64,000 nt of DNA from Alysiella filiformis (GCF_014054525.1 NZ_CP059564.1:2304357-2368356), one strand, 5' to 3'. Positions 30,445-40,113 are shown, counted from the stretch's first letter. Numbers and translations are program-made. The notes: a model not told the origin generated them from the sequence alone.

Positions 30445-31142
30445 AAAAAGTCCTGCAACAGTTGTCGTGATTCATCTGCCAACACGCCACCCAACACGGC
30501 GGTGTGGGCATTCCAATTTTTCATCGCAAACAAATCCAACACGCTGCCTGCTGCGCCTGTTTTCGGTTCGGGCGCGGCAAAAATCAAGCGTCTGATTCGC
30601 GCCTGCAAAATCGCGCTGGCACACATGGCGCAAGGTTCAAGGCTCACATACACATCACAATCATTCAGGCGATAGTTTTGCAACACCTGCCCTGCTTGCG
30701 CCAATGCCAAAATTTCGGCATGGTGGCTCACATTGTGTTGTGAAACACATGAATTGTGCGCTTGGGCAATGATGTTGCCCCGATGAACCACAATCGCCCC
30801 CACAGGAATTTCGCCCAATTTGGCTGCCTGCGCCGCTTGTTGCAAAGCAAATTGCATAAAATAATTCATCTCATCGCGCGGTGGAAACACGGCAACAGGC
30901 GGACAATCGCGTAATTGCGTCTGCCAAAACACGCGCTGCTGCGGCGATAATTGGGCAACGCTGCAACCTTCTACCAAAGCCACCAGTTGCCAAAACACGG
31001 TTTGCGTGATGCCATTGGCGTGCTGTTTGAGCAACAAAAAGGCACGGCACGGGTTGATTTGGCGCACATCATCGGCATGGGCAATGCCCAAATCGGCAAG
31101 CCATTGGGCAACTTTGGGGGCAAATGGGGGGGTGCTTAACAT
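30429..31142 (-). CDS. tadA: tRNA-specific adenosine deaminase with N-terminal TfoX_C-like domain
   Basis: The C-terminal half (from about residue 88) is a TadA deaminase, which converts A34 to inosine in tRNA-Arg. It has zinc ligands in HAEILALAQ (141 onward, catalytic Glu143) and PCAMC (170-174). The N-terminal 80 residues (APKVAQWLADLGIAHADDVR and onward) look like the helical TfoX C-terminal domain, so the 237-residue protein is longer than the usual 150-170. Similar long forms exist in Neisseria. The start at 31142 is chosen because upstream residues are unlike the domain; the ribosome-binding site is weak. Confidence 0.9.
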   Translation of the reverse strand: MLSTPPFAPKVAQWLADLGIAHADDVRQINPCRAFLLLKQHANGITQTVFWQLVALVEGCSVAQLSPQQRVFWQTQLRDCPPVAVFPPRDEMNYFMQFALQQAAQAAKLGEIPVGAIVVHRGNIIAQAHNSCVSQHNVSHHAEILALAQAGQVLQNYRLNDCDVYVSLEPCAMCASAILQARIRRLIFAAPEPKTGAAGSVLDLFAMKNWNAHTAVLGGVLADESRQLLQDFFQSKR

Positions 31143-31223
31143 GGTTGTTTCATCAAAAAGAAAAAATTTCAGGCTGCTTTTCACGACCCTACCCAATTTT
31201 AAAAAGCTGCCTGAAAGCCCAAT

Positions 31224-33788
31224 CTAACGCGAATTGGCTTTTTTCTTATCGTCCTTTTTGCTGGGGGCGGCATCTTTTTTCACAACGGTTTTTTTGTCTT
31301 TGGCGGCATTTTTGTCTGCGCTGGGTTTGGGCTTGGGTTTGTCTTCGTTGGATTTATTGGGGGGTTTGGGTTTGTCCTTTTCTTTGGGCGCGACTGGGGC
31401 TTTTTTGTCAGGATTGGGCTTTTTGTCGGCGGTGGTTTTCTTGTCGTTTGCCTGTTTTTTGTCTTTGGCGATTTTGTCGGTTTTGTCCGATTTTTCGCCA
31501 CGCGCATTTGCCGATGGTTGCAAAATGGGCTTAATCGGCTGTTTGGGTTCGGGTTTCAAATCGGGCTTGGGCAGGGGGGCAAGTTGCACGTCTTCTGCGC
31601 TGGCTTTGGCTGGCGGTGGGCTTTCAGGCTGCACCAACACATTGGCAACACCCTTATCGTTTTCCGTTTGATTTTCGGTGGATGCGATGGCTTTTTCTCT
31701 GCCTTCTCTTATCCATTCCCATTGTTTTTTCAGTGCATTTTCCACCGCTTCTTTTTTCTGTTGGGCGGTTTTTAAGCCGCGCGTCAATTTTTCATAATTC
31801 AAGCTGATGGCGGGATTATCAATCGTGCCGCTTAATTTGATGGGCAGAATGTTTTGTCCATTGTTGCTGGTTAAAAATACATCGTTGCCGATTTGTCCGC
31901 TCAACAAATTGGTTTCGCCTGTGCTGGTCATTTCCACGGCTGGCTGAACAAAACGGCTGCTTATTTGATGTCTGCTCACGCCTTTTTGGATATCGGATTT
32001 CAACTCAAATTGGCTAAATGGTGTGGCAGAATCGCGGTTGCTTTGCAATTTGTTGTTGCCATTGTCGGCATTGTTCATCAATTCTGCAATGTTCAAACCG
32101 TGCCAACTGCCGTTTGCCACATTCAAATGCAATGTGCCTGCCAGGTTTTCGGTTAATTGCTGGCGCGTGCTGCCTGTGGTGGTCAAGTTCAATTCGGCAT
32201 CGCCTTTGCCGCTCAATTCGCTGCTGCGGAACAAATCTTGCATGAGCGGCAAAATCTGCACCCCTTGCGCCTTTTGTGTGAGCGTATAGCGCAAGGGCGA
32301 TTCGTTTGCCACCACCAAGCTGCCTGATGTGTGTCCGCTATACAAATCGGCACTCAATGGTTCAAAAGTCATGCTTTTGCTGTTTGCCAACAGGGTGGTT
32401 TGAATGTCGTTGATTTCCAGCGAGGGCAAATTCAAGGTGCTGATGGCAACATCAATGGTTGCCTGCACATCATCGCGCAACCATTGGGGATAAGACGATT
32501 CTGCCCCTTTTTGAATTTGTGGCAAATACGCGTCCAAATTCAATTTGGCAAGCTGCACCGTGCCGCTCAACACATTGCCTTGGCGCACCAATGAAAATTG
32601 CGCGGGCTGACGGTCAAACATACCTTGTGCTTGGGTTTGCCAATTTTCGGCATTTTGCACGTTCAGGCTGCCCGACAATTCGGCAAGCAAACGTGGCACT
32701 TTGCCTGCTTGTTCTTGGCGGGTGCTGATTTTCACATCGGGCATGCTAAAACTTTGGTTGGGTCGCCAATTTGCCGAACCGTTGAATGTGAGATAGGTCG
32801 TGCCAAAATCGGGGCTACGCGCATCAAAATTGAGTGTCATTTCTTGGCTTTGCCATTGTTGGTTTTGCCAATCGGCTTCGCCAATGGTGATGGTGCCGCT
32901 TAATTGTTGATTGCCTTGGCTGCCTGTAAACACGCTGTTTACGTCTTTTACGCGCCAATCGTTGCCGATTTGGGTGATTTTTTTCACGCTCACATCGCTG
33001 TGGCTGGCAAAGCGGTTGCTGCGCACAATCAACTGGCTGTCTTCTGCCACAATTTGCTGTGGGTTGGCAACAATATGGGTGCTGAGGCTGCCTGAAAAAT
33101 CCTGATTGCTTTCTTGACCATTGAATTTGGCAAGCACATTGGGCAACAGCAAATCGCCTTTTTCATTGTATTTGGCAATGCCTTGTGCTTGAAGGTGTAA
33201 TTGATTCCACGATGAATGCTGCGCTTGCGCGGTGAGGTTATAGACCACATCGCTGCCACGGTGTTCGTGTTGATAGGCAATTTTGTTCAACTGAATTTGC
33301 TGATTGTGAATGTGCAACAAAATATTGCCATTGTTGATAAAAGCCCGATTCACAGGCAATTTACCCGCACTTTGATTGAGCAAATCGGCAAAATTCCACA
33401 CACCCTGTTCGTTGCGGCTCAACACGGCAGCCACATTGTTCAAAACCAATTTTTCAATTTCGGTTTGCCCCAACAGGCTGCGCCACGCCACGCCCACGCG
33501 CATTTCGCCCAACTGGGCGGCGGGGGTTTTGCCATCGGGTTCGGTCAGCACCACATTGCGCAAAATGATGGTGGGACGCGGCGTTAAGCTCCGCCCCACA
33601 TCGGCATCAAATGTGAGCTGGCGTTGTGTGCCTGCCAAGGCTTGATTTGCCATGTGGCTCAATTTTGCCGCATCGGAAATGCGATACAGGGCAAAATACA
33701 GCCCCCCAATCAGCACAAAAATCCCCAATGTGCCATAAAAAGCCACACGAAACCAAGTTTGATTAAGATAATGTGAAAACGGTTGCAT
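31224..33788 (-). CDS. AsmA-family inner-membrane protein
   Basis: The 854-residue protein has one N-terminal transmembrane helix (about residues 14-36), then a very long periplasmic beta-rich region typical of AsmA/YhjG proteins (for example LTPRPTIILRNVVLTEPDG, and the C-terminal AsmA domain with GDAELNLTTTGSTRQQL and LSGTIDNPAISLNYEKL). AsmA-like proteins are thought to bridge the periplasm in phospholipid transport to the outer membrane. The last 130 residues are a Lys/Pro/Asp-rich low-complexity tail. The upstream Met four codons earlier is an alternative start. Confidence 0.88.
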   Translation of the reverse strand: MQPFSHYLNQTWFRVAFYGTLGIFVLIGGLYFALYRISDAAKLSHMANQALAGTQRQLTFDADVGRSLTPRPTIILRNVVLTEPDGKTPAAQLGEMRVGVAWRSLLGQTEIEKLVLNNVAAVLSRNEQGVWNFADLLNQSAGKLPVNRAFINNGNILLHIHNQQIQLNKIAYQHEHRGSDVVYNLTAQAQHSSWNQLHLQAQGIAKYNEKGDLLLPNVLAKFNGQESNQDFSGSLSTHIVANPQQIVAEDSQLIVRSNRFASHSDVSVKKITQIGNDWRVKDVNSVFTGSQGNQQLSGTITIGEADWQNQQWQSQEMTLNFDARSPDFGTTYLTFNGSANWRPNQSFSMPDVKISTRQEQAGKVPRLLAELSGSLNVQNAENWQTQAQGMFDRQPAQFSLVRQGNVLSGTVQLAKLNLDAYLPQIQKGAESSYPQWLRDDVQATIDVAISTLNLPSLEINDIQTTLLANSKSMTFEPLSADLYSGHTSGSLVVANESPLRYTLTQKAQGVQILPLMQDLFRSSELSGKGDAELNLTTTGSTRQQLTENLAGTLHLNVANGSWHGLNIAELMNNADNGNNKLQSNRDSATPFSQFELKSDIQKGVSRHQISSRFVQPAVEMTSTGETNLLSGQIGNDVFLTSNNGQNILPIKLSGTIDNPAISLNYEKLTRGLKTAQQKKEAVENALKKQWEWIREGREKAIASTENQTENDKGVANVLVQPESPPPAKASAEDVQLAPLPKPDLKPEPKQPIKPILQPSANARGEKSDKTDKIAKDKKQANDKKTTADKKPNPDKKAPVAPKEKDKPKPPNKSNEDKPKPKPSADKNAAKDKKTVVKKDAAPSKKDDKKKANSR

Positions 33789-33873
33789 ATCAAATATCAT
33801 TGAATCAGAATAAACCTATTTTAACACACATTGCTTTTCAGGCAGCCTGAACCCTTTTTCAAGAAAGAAAATC

Positions 33874-36402
33874 ATGCCCCATCAACACCTTTGTGCGCAA
33901 AAAGAACAAGCCACACAACTGTATTTGCGCGAACGCAGCCCTTTGAAATTTTTTCGCCGCCACAGTCAAGCCATTTACGCCTTTTTGCAACAAGTGTGGT
34001 TGCAACATTTTGGGGCAGATTCGCCTTTGTGTTTGCTGGCGGTGGGCGGTTTGGGGCGTGGCGAGCTGTATCCGCATTCCGATTTGGATTTGGCTATCGT
34101 TGCCCCCGAGCCATTGCACACGGCACAACAGGAACGCATCGCCCAATTTGTGCAAACGCTGTGGGACGCGCAACTCAATCCTGCCGTGCGTTCAGGCAGC
34201 CTGAACGAATTATGCCAAGCAGCACAACACGATTTGAGTACCGACACCGCCTTTTTGGAAATGAAATACCTTTCAGGCAGCCTGAATTTGGCGCAACGCT
34301 GCGAAAAAGCCTTTTCCCAACAACGCGATATCGTCTCCTTCATGCAAGGCAAAGTGCTGGAAATGCAACAACGCCACGCCAAGCAACCCAGTTTCGCCCT
34401 AGAACCCAACATCAAAAACGCCACAGGCGGCTTGCGCGACATACACACCATGATGTGGCTGGCAAAAGTCCAAAATTTATCGGGCGACTGGTTTCATGCT
34501 GCCGAACGCGCCCTGCTCCACCGAGCAGAATGGGGCTTGTTGCGCCAAAGCCACCGCATTTTGGCGCAAATTCGCATAGAACTGCACCTTGCCGCCAACC
34601 GCGCCGAAGACCGCCTGATTTTTGATTTACAAAGCACTTTGGCACACAATTTGGGTTTGGGTCAGCACGCCCAGCAAGGCAGCGAAAAGCTGATGCACCA
34701 AACCTATCGTGCCTTAAAAACCGTGTGTCAGCTCAATGAAATGATTGTGCCCATGCTGTGTGGGCGCGTGTACAGCCACTTTCCGCGCCACATCACGCAT
34801 TTGGACGATGATTATTACGCCGTGGGCAACAAAATCGCCGCCAAAGACCTCAAATTATTTGAAAAACAGCCCGAACACCTGTTTATTTTGATTGAAAAAT
34901 TGCAACAAAATCGCCAACTCAATGGCATTGCCCCCAAAACCTTGCGCCAATGGTGGGCGGCATCGCAAAACATCAACGCGCATTTTTACAATAATCCTGC
35001 CAATCGCGCCCGTTTTTTGCGTTTTTTTGAATGGGGCGATGGGCTAACGCACATCATGCGTTTGCTCAATGTTTATGGGATTTTGGGGCGATATTTACCC
35101 GAATGGCACAAAATTGTGGGTTTGTTGCAACACGATTTGTTTCACATTTATCCTGTTGATGACCACATTTTGATGGTGTTGCAAAACATGCGCCGTTTTG
35201 CCATAGACGCGCACAGCCACGAATTGCCTTTCGCATCGGGCTTGATGCACGAGTTTGAACCCAAATCGGTTTTGTATTTGGCAGCCCTGTTTCACGATAT
35301 TGCCAAAGGACGCAACGGACAACACGAAATTTTGGGCGTGGCAGACGCGCAACGTTTCGCCCACGACCACCATCTGCCCACCGAACACGCCAATTTGCTG
35401 GCATGGCTGGTGGAACACCACTTGTTGATGTCGCAAGTTGCCCAAAAACAAGACATTGACCACCCCCAAGTGATTGCCGATTTTTGTGAAAAAGTGGTTT
35501 CGCCACAACGTTTAACCGCGCTGTATTTGCTTACCGTTGCCGACATTCGCGGCACCAACCCCAAAATTTGGAATGGCTGGAAAGCGCAATTATTGCAACG
35601 GCTTTTTCAGGCAGCCTTAAAACATTTATCGGGCGAAAACACGCCACCCAGCACGCTTTTGAATGTGCGCGAGCAGCACGCCCACGCGATTTTGTCGCAA
35701 CACCACGCCACGCCCAAGCAAATCAAAAAATTGTGGCAAATTTTGGGGCAAGCCTATTTTGTCAGCCATTCGGTGGAGATGATGGCGTGGCATTTGCCGA
35801 TTTTGTCTGCCCAACCCGATTTGCCTACCGCGCAAATTTTGCCTTTGCCCGACAATGTGTTGCAAATTTTGGTTTACATGCCCAATGGCGACCGCCTGTT
35901 TACGCGCCTGTGCCGATTGTTGAGCCAACATCATTTGGATATTGTTGCCGCGCGCGCTTTTATTACGGAACACAATTTCATTTTGGATACGTTTCATGTG
36001 GCGTTTGATGAGCGCGTTTTGCCCGAGGAATACCCTCAAATTCAGGCGGCTTTGTTGCAAAAATTGCACCGTTTTATTGCTCAACCTTTTGAAATTGCCC
36101 CCAGCAGCCTGAAAAAAAGTCGCCGCGCCAAACATTTGCCCTTCATGCCCATTTTGGACATTCAGCCCGACAACGAACAGCAAGGCTGGTACAACATTGA
36201 AATCATCGCCGCCAATCGCAATGCGCTGCTTGCCGACATCACGGAAGTGTTTGCCCAATATCAAGTGCGTTTGCGCCACGCCCACATTTCCACTTTGGGC
36301 GACCGCGTGGAAGACCGCTTTTGGGTACACGCCCCTCAATGGCAACTGGATTCGTTGCAACAATGGGCATTTCAACGCGATTTGTTGGCACAATTGGCTT
36401 AA
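33874..36402 (+). CDS. glnD: bifunctional PII uridylyltransferase / uridylyl-removing enzyme
   Basis: GlnD senses glutamine and uridylylates or deuridylylates PII. Domains in order in the 842-residue product: a nucleotidyltransferase with GGLGRGELYPHSDLDLAI (Asp70, Asp72); a helical region with NIKNATGGLRDIH; an HD domain around residues 426-560 (LFHDIAKGRNGQHE); and two C-terminal ACT domains (about 680-760 and 768-842). Uptake sequences are embedded at 34193 and 34275. The start ATG at 33874 follows AAGAAAG. The PII gene is not in the window. Confidence 0.96.
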   Translation: MPHQHLCAQKEQATQLYLRERSPLKFFRRHSQAIYAFLQQVWLQHFGADSPLCLLAVGGLGRGELYPHSDLDLAIVAPEPLHTAQQERIAQFVQTLWDAQLNPAVRSGSLNELCQAAQHDLSTDTAFLEMKYLSGSLNLAQRCEKAFSQQRDIVSFMQGKVLEMQQRHAKQPSFALEPNIKNATGGLRDIHTMMWLAKVQNLSGDWFHAAERALLHRAEWGLLRQSHRILAQIRIELHLAANRAEDRLIFDLQSTLAHNLGLGQHAQQGSEKLMHQTYRALKTVCQLNEMIVPMLCGRVYSHFPRHITHLDDDYYAVGNKIAAKDLKLFEKQPEHLFILIEKLQQNRQLNGIAPKTLRQWWAASQNINAHFYNNPANRARFLRFFEWGDGLTHIMRLLNVYGILGRYLPEWHKIVGLLQHDLFHIYPVDDHILMVLQNMRRFAIDAHSHELPFASGLMHEFEPKSVLYLAALFHDIAKGRNGQHEILGVADAQRFAHDHHLPTEHANLLAWLVEHHLLMSQVAQKQDIDHPQVIADFCEKVVSPQRLTALYLLTVADIRGTNPKIWNGWKAQLLQRLFQAALKHLSGENTPPSTLLNVREQHAHAILSQHHATPKQIKKLWQILGQAYFVSHSVEMMAWHLPILSAQPDLPTAQILPLPDNVLQILVYMPNGDRLFTRLCRLLSQHHLDIVAARAFITEHNFILDTFHVAFDERVLPEEYPQIQAALLQKLHRFIAQPFEIAPSSLKKSRRAKHLPFMPILDIQPDNEQQGWYNIEIIAANRNALLADITEVFAQYQVRLRHAHISTLGDRVEDRFWVHAPQWQLDSLQQWAFQRDLLAQLA

Positions 36403-36416
36403 ATTCAGGCAGCCTG

Positions 36417-36660
36417 AAACCTTTGCAAAACTCGGTTCGCAAGGGCAGATTTCATATCTGCCCTGTTTAGACTTGCAGAAATTTTTATTTTTGGGACGCC
36501 ATGTAGGGTGCAACTTGTTGCACCAAATCCATGTTTTATCAGGAAAATGGTGCAACAAGTTGCACCCTACACTCGTCCTATTTTTACATAAATTGAAAAA
36601 AGGGCGGATATGAAATCCGCCCCTACGTCAGTTTAAAAGTAGGTTTTGCAAAGGTTTCAG
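36417..36660. repeat. family A element, copy 2, carrying a nested family B element
   Basis: The same ends (GAAACCTTTGCAAAACTC and AGGTTTTGCAAAGGTTTC) and arms are seen as in the copy at 28488. The centre is interrupted by a second palindromic element at about 36503-36570. It is non-coding and lies between glnD and a small membrane protein gene. Confidence 0.8.
36503..36570. repeat. family B paired palindrome nested in family A
   Basis: GTAGGGTGCAACTTGTTGCA at the left is mirrored by TGCAACAAGTTGCACCCTAC at the right, about 25 bases apart. The same unit is found at 39673-39740 and, collapsed, at 5825-5880. The flanks show additional inverted similarity (GGGACGCCAT and ACTCGTCCTA). Confidence 0.75.
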
Positions 36661-36669
36661 CCTGAATGC

Positions 36670-37005
36670 TCATTTGGGCAAGGTGTTTTTCTTGTATGGC
36701 ACCATGCTGCTGCGCGAGAGCAACATCAGGCAGCCTGAAAATATCATGCCTATGGCAATCAGTGGCGAAGTGGCAATCAGGTATTCATGTCGCGCATAAA
36801 TCGCGCCACCCACATACATCAACAAAGGTGCGCTGACGATGCTTTGTTTGTTGATGCCGTCAAAAATCAGCAGCAGCAAGCCTGTTGCCACCAAGCCATA
36901 CGCCACAATCATGGCGGTGCTGGGAAACCAATCCATAGATTTGAGCAACCACAACACACCCGCCACAATCAAAAACAAAGGCAGCAGCATAGACGATGTT
37001 CTCAT
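36670..37005 (-). CDS. small hypothetical membrane protein (four predicted helices)
   Basis: The 111-residue protein is mostly hydrophobic, with helices at about 5-21, 31-48, 58-70 and 79-96 and a basic C-terminus. The pattern resembles the membrane part of LiaF/DUF5668-type small proteins, but I do not recognise the family with certainty. The coding sequence contains an uptake sequence near 36728. It may share transcription with ribE upstream on the same strand (53-base gap). Confidence 0.65.
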   Translation of the reverse strand: MRTSSMLLPLFLIVAGVLWLLKSMDWFPSTAMIVAYGLVATGLLLLIFDGINKQSIVSAPLLMYVGGAIYARHEYLIATSPLIAIGMIFSGCLMLLSRSSMVPYKKNTLPK

Positions 37006-37058
37006 GATGATTTTCCTTTTTAAACAAAAAGCCGATTAACGGAAAATTGTCTGCAACA

Positions 37059-37676
37059 TCATTTTGCCGAATGCTGCGCCAACACACGCGCCACCGTATC
37101 CACAATGGCTTGGGTTTGTGGGTCAATTTCCACGTTGATGACATCGCCCACCTGACGGCTGCCAAACAGCGTGCGATTGAGCGTTTCGGGAATCAAATGC
37201 ACATTAAATTGCCCGTTTGCCACTTCGCCTATGGTGAGGCTGCAACCGTCTAAACCCACAAATCCTTTTGGTAAAACATAGGCTTGTAAATGTTCAGGCA
37301 GCCTGAACCAAATGGTGCAGTTGTGTTGGCTGCGTTCAATGTGGGTGATGGGGGTTTGGGCGATGATGTGTCCGCTCATCACATGACCGCCAATTTCATC
37401 GCCAAAACGGGCGGCGCGTTCCAAATTCACTTTATCGCCAATTTTCAGGCTGCCCAAATTGGTTTTTGCCAAAGTTTCTGCCATTAAATCAAAGGCAACG
37501 TGGTTGCCGTCAAACTCGGTAATGGTCAAACAGCAGCCATTGTGGGCAATGGACGCGCCCACTTGCAAATCGTGTGCCATGTGCGGCGGCAAAGCAACGG
37601 TGTGGCTGCGAAAATCATCGCTTTTTTGGTTGATGGCAATGAGTTCGCCCATGCCTTGTACAATTCCTGTGAACAT
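37059..37676 (-). CDS. ribE: riboflavin synthase, alpha chain
   Basis: It dismutates two 6,7-dimethyl-8-ribityllumazine molecules to riboflavin and 5-amino-6-ribitylaminouracil. The 205-residue product contains two lumazine-binding repeats: MFTGIVQGMGEL with SIAHNGCCLTI, then HVMSGHI with LDGCSLTIGEV. Length is normal. No FMN riboswitch is seen upstream. An in-frame uptake sequence is translated as RLPEHL. Confidence 0.95.
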   Translation of the reverse strand: MFTGIVQGMGELIAINQKSDDFRSHTVALPPHMAHDLQVGASIAHNGCCLTITEFDGNHVAFDLMAETLAKTNLGSLKIGDKVNLERAARFGDEIGGHVMSGHIIAQTPITHIERSQHNCTIWFRLPEHLQAYVLPKGFVGLDGCSLTIGEVANGQFNVHLIPETLNRTLFGSRQVGDVINVEIDPQTQAIVDTVARVLAQHSAK

Positions 37677-37727
37677 GATTTTTTCCTTATGATTTGATTG
37701 ATGAATTTTTTTCAGGCAGCCTGAATG

Positions 37728-38123
37728 CTATTCACAAAATGCCATAATGCCGTCTATACCCGATTGTTTCACACGCGCGACAAAAGCGTCCAAATCCGAC
37801 TCGCGGCTGGAATCGTTTATCGCCCGAATCAACATGGGCGCGTTTAAGCCGCTAATCATGGCAGATTGTTGTGGCACAATCATTTTCATCGCGGCATTGC
37901 AGGGGGTTGCGCCAAAAATGTCGGTTAAAATCAACACACCGTGTCCGCGATTGAGTTCAGGCAGCATATTTTGGGCGCGTGTGATGATGTTGTGGTGGTC
38001 ATCGGTGTTTTCCACGTTCAAAATGCGAATGTGGTCGGATTGCAAATGGGGAAAAAAATGTTGGGCAAGCTGCGTGTATGCCGCGCCCATGGTTTCGTGG
38101 GTAATGATTAAAATCCCAATCAT
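37728..38123 (-). CDS. PTS mannose-type EIIA component
   Basis: The 131-residue EIIA-Man domain has the phosphorylatable His9 in IGILIITHE and the GVLILTDIFGATPCNAA segment. There is no EIIB, EIIC or EIID partner here. In Neisseria such an orphan EIIA together with HPr and EI forms a regulatory, non-transporting PTS. ptsH and ptsI lie 1.7 kb away on the other strand, with an MFS gene in between. Confidence 0.92.
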   Translation of the reverse strand: MIGILIITHETMGAAYTQLAQHFFPHLQSDHIRILNVENTDDHHNIITRAQNMLPELNRGHGVLILTDIFGATPCNAAMKMIVPQQSAMISGLNAPMLIRAINDSSRESDLDAFVARVKQSGIDGIMAFCE

Positions 38124-38268
38124 GGTTTATTATCTTTCACAGACAAAATCAAGGAATCGGCAAGTGTAGCCGATTTTCAGGCTGCCTGAAAGGGTGGCAC
38201 GGTGCGTTTTCAGGCAGCCATTTTCGGTAAAATCTGCTATATTTGAGCATTTTTTGCGAGATAAACAA

Positions 38269-39567
38269 ATGGATTTACGCGACAAAATTGCCCAAAGCCC
38301 CATGGGTTTACAACAATGGCTGGTGGTGGCATTGGCAGTATTGCTCAATATGTTAGACGGCTTTGATGTTCTGGCATTGGCATTTACCGCCAAAAGCATT
38401 ACCAGCGAATTGGGTTTAAACGGCGCACAAATTGGCACTTTAATGAGTGCAGGTTTGTTGGGCATGGCGGCAGGGTCGCTGCTGTTGGGGCCTTTTGCCG
38501 ATAAATGGGGTCGCCGTCCCGTGTTGTTGCTTGCCACCGCATTGGCAGCAGGCGGTATGTTGATGACCTATTTTGCCCATTCATTTGAAAGCATTGCCCT
38601 ATCGCGCGTGATAACGGGCATAGGCGTAGGCGGCATTTTGCCTTGCACCAACGTGATTGTCAGCGAATACGCCAACAAAAAATGGCGCGGTTTAGCCATT
38701 GCCATTTATGCGGCAGGATTTGGCGTGGGCGCGATGTTGGGCGGCATGGCGGCGGTGATGTTGCAAAACGAATACGGTTGGCGTGGCGTGTTTTTAACAG
38801 GCGCGGTGGCAACGGCTTTGGCGTGGTTGATTGTATTGGTGTGGCTGCCTGAAAGCGTGGATTTTTTGATGAGCAAACGCCCCACCAACGCCAAAGCACG
38901 ATTGAACCAAATTGCCAACAAAATCGGCTTGGCAGGCGATTGGGATTTGCCCCACACCAGCGAAAACCCCCAACAAAAAGCGTCCATTTTGCGCCTGTTT
39001 GAACGCGACAACATCAAAACCACCTTGTTGATTTGGTTGGCATTTGTGAGCGTGATGGCATCGTTTTACTTCATCAGCTCGTGGACACCCAGTTTGCTGG
39101 AAAACGCAGGCATGGCAAAAGAAAAAAGCCAAACCGTAGGCATGGGCATTTCCATAGGCGGCACAATCGGCTCATTGGCATTCGGCTTTTTGGTCAGCCG
39201 TTGGGACAGCCGCAAAGTGCTGTTGGCATTTACCGTGTTATCGGCTTTGGCGGTGTGTGCGTTTGTGCCAGCCACATCGGTTTTGTCGTTGGCATTGGTG
39301 CTGGCAATCGCATTGGGTGCGCTGATTAACGGCTGCATTGCGGGTTTGTACACCATCAATCCCACGCTTTATGCCACCGAATTTCGCAGCACAGGTGTGA
39401 GCATGGCGATTGGCGTGGGGCGATTGGGTTCGATTGTATCGCCCTTGGCAGTTGGCATTTTGCTGGACGCAGGCTGGCAGAAAAATCAACTGTATTTTGG
39501 TTCGGCGGTGGTGTTGTTGCTTGCCACTTTGGGCATTGCATTTTTGCACACCAAAAAGCACAATTAA
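38269..39567 (+). CDS. MFS transporter, aromatic acid:H+ symporter-like
   Basis: The 432-residue, 12-helix major facilitator has the DGFD motif in helix 1 (MLDGFDVLALAF), the GPFADKWGRRPV loop 2-3 motif, and FLVSRWDSRKV in the second half. These are typical of the PcaK/BenK (AAHS) group that imports benzoate-type acids. The substrate is not deducible. The start at 38269 is chosen over an upstream Met because the preceding 25 codons are translated uptake-sequence and promoter DNA. Confidence 0.85.
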   Translation: MDLRDKIAQSPMGLQQWLVVALAVLLNMLDGFDVLALAFTAKSITSELGLNGAQIGTLMSAGLLGMAAGSLLLGPFADKWGRRPVLLLATALAAGGMLMTYFAHSFESIALSRVITGIGVGGILPCTNVIVSEYANKKWRGLAIAIYAAGFGVGAMLGGMAAVMLQNEYGWRGVFLTGAVATALAWLIVLVWLPESVDFLMSKRPTNAKARLNQIANKIGLAGDWDLPHTSENPQQKASILRLFERDNIKTTLLIWLAFVSVMASFYFISSWTPSLLENAGMAKEKSQTVGMGISIGGTIGSLAFGFLVSRWDSRKVLLAFTVLSALAVCAFVPATSVLSLALVLAIALGALINGCIAGLYTINPTLYATEFRSTGVSMAIGVGRLGSIVSPLAVGILLDAGWQKNQLYFGSAVVLLLATLGIAFLHTKKHN

Positions 39568-39610
39568 ACTTTTCAGGCAGCCTTTACACTGCGCTACAAA
39601 AAATGGATTT

Positions 39611-39660
39611 TGCCTTCGGCGACTTACTTTTTAAAAAAGTAAGCCAAATACAGTTAAAAA
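39611..39660. repeat. family E element, left half only
   Basis: The arm TGCCTTCGGCGACTTACTTT and its small palindrome are present, as in the copies at 4170 and 46260. The rest is replaced by a family B element beginning at about 39661, suggesting insertion into or recombination with it. Confidence 0.7.
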
Positions 39661-39662
39661 TA

Positions 39663-39765
39663 GGATAAGTGTAGGGTGCAACTTGTTGCACCATTTTACT
39701 GATAAATCATGAGTTTGGTGCAACAAGTTGCACCCTACATGGTGTCTCATTTTGTATTTGCTTTA
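39663..39765. repeat. family B paired palindrome
   Basis: GTAGGGTGCAACTTGTTGCA on the left and TGCAACAAGTTGCACCCTAC on the right are separated by about 25 bases. The flanks are AGGATAAGT and CATGGTGTCTCATTTTG. It lies about 80 bases upstream of ptsH. Confidence 0.75.
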
Positions 39766-39842
39766 CTGTAAATTAATGTGTGTCCCAACAACATTTTCAG
39801 GCAGCCTGAAAACCCATCTCCCAAAAAACAAGGAAAAAAATC

Positions 39843-40112
39843 ATGCCAAATCAAACCGTTCAAATCATCAACAAATTGGGTTTACACGCACGCGCGTCCA
39901 GCAAATTCACGCAAACCGCCGCACAATTCCAAAGCGAAGTGTGGGTATCGCGCAATGGCAAACGGGTAAACGGCAAAAGCATCATGGGCTTGATGATGCT
40001 CGCTGCCGCCCAAGGCACCGAAATTGAAATTGAAACCCAAGGCACAGACGAAATCGCCGCCATGCAAGCCCTAGTTGATTTGGTGGGCGATTATTTTGGC
40101 GAAGGGGAATAA
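39843..40112 (+). CDS. ptsH: phosphocarrier protein HPr
   Basis: The 89-residue HPr has His15 in GLHARAS (phosphorylated by EI) and Ser46 in NGKSIMGLM (the HPr-kinase site). It relays phosphate from EI to EIIA proteins. The ptsI start lies one base after the ptsH stop, so the two are translationally linked. Confidence 0.97.
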   Translation: MPNQTVQIINKLGLHARASSKFTQTAAQFQSEVWVSRNGKRVNGKSIMGLMMLAAAQGTEIEIETQGTDEIAAMQALVDLVGDYFGEGE

Positions 40113-40113
40113 A

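Noticed and set aside
31142-31196. Upstream start for tadA giving 255 residues
   Set aside because: The additional 18 residues are Lys/Ser/Phe-rich translation of intergenic DNA with an uptake-sequence fragment and no alignment to the TfoX_C-like domain.
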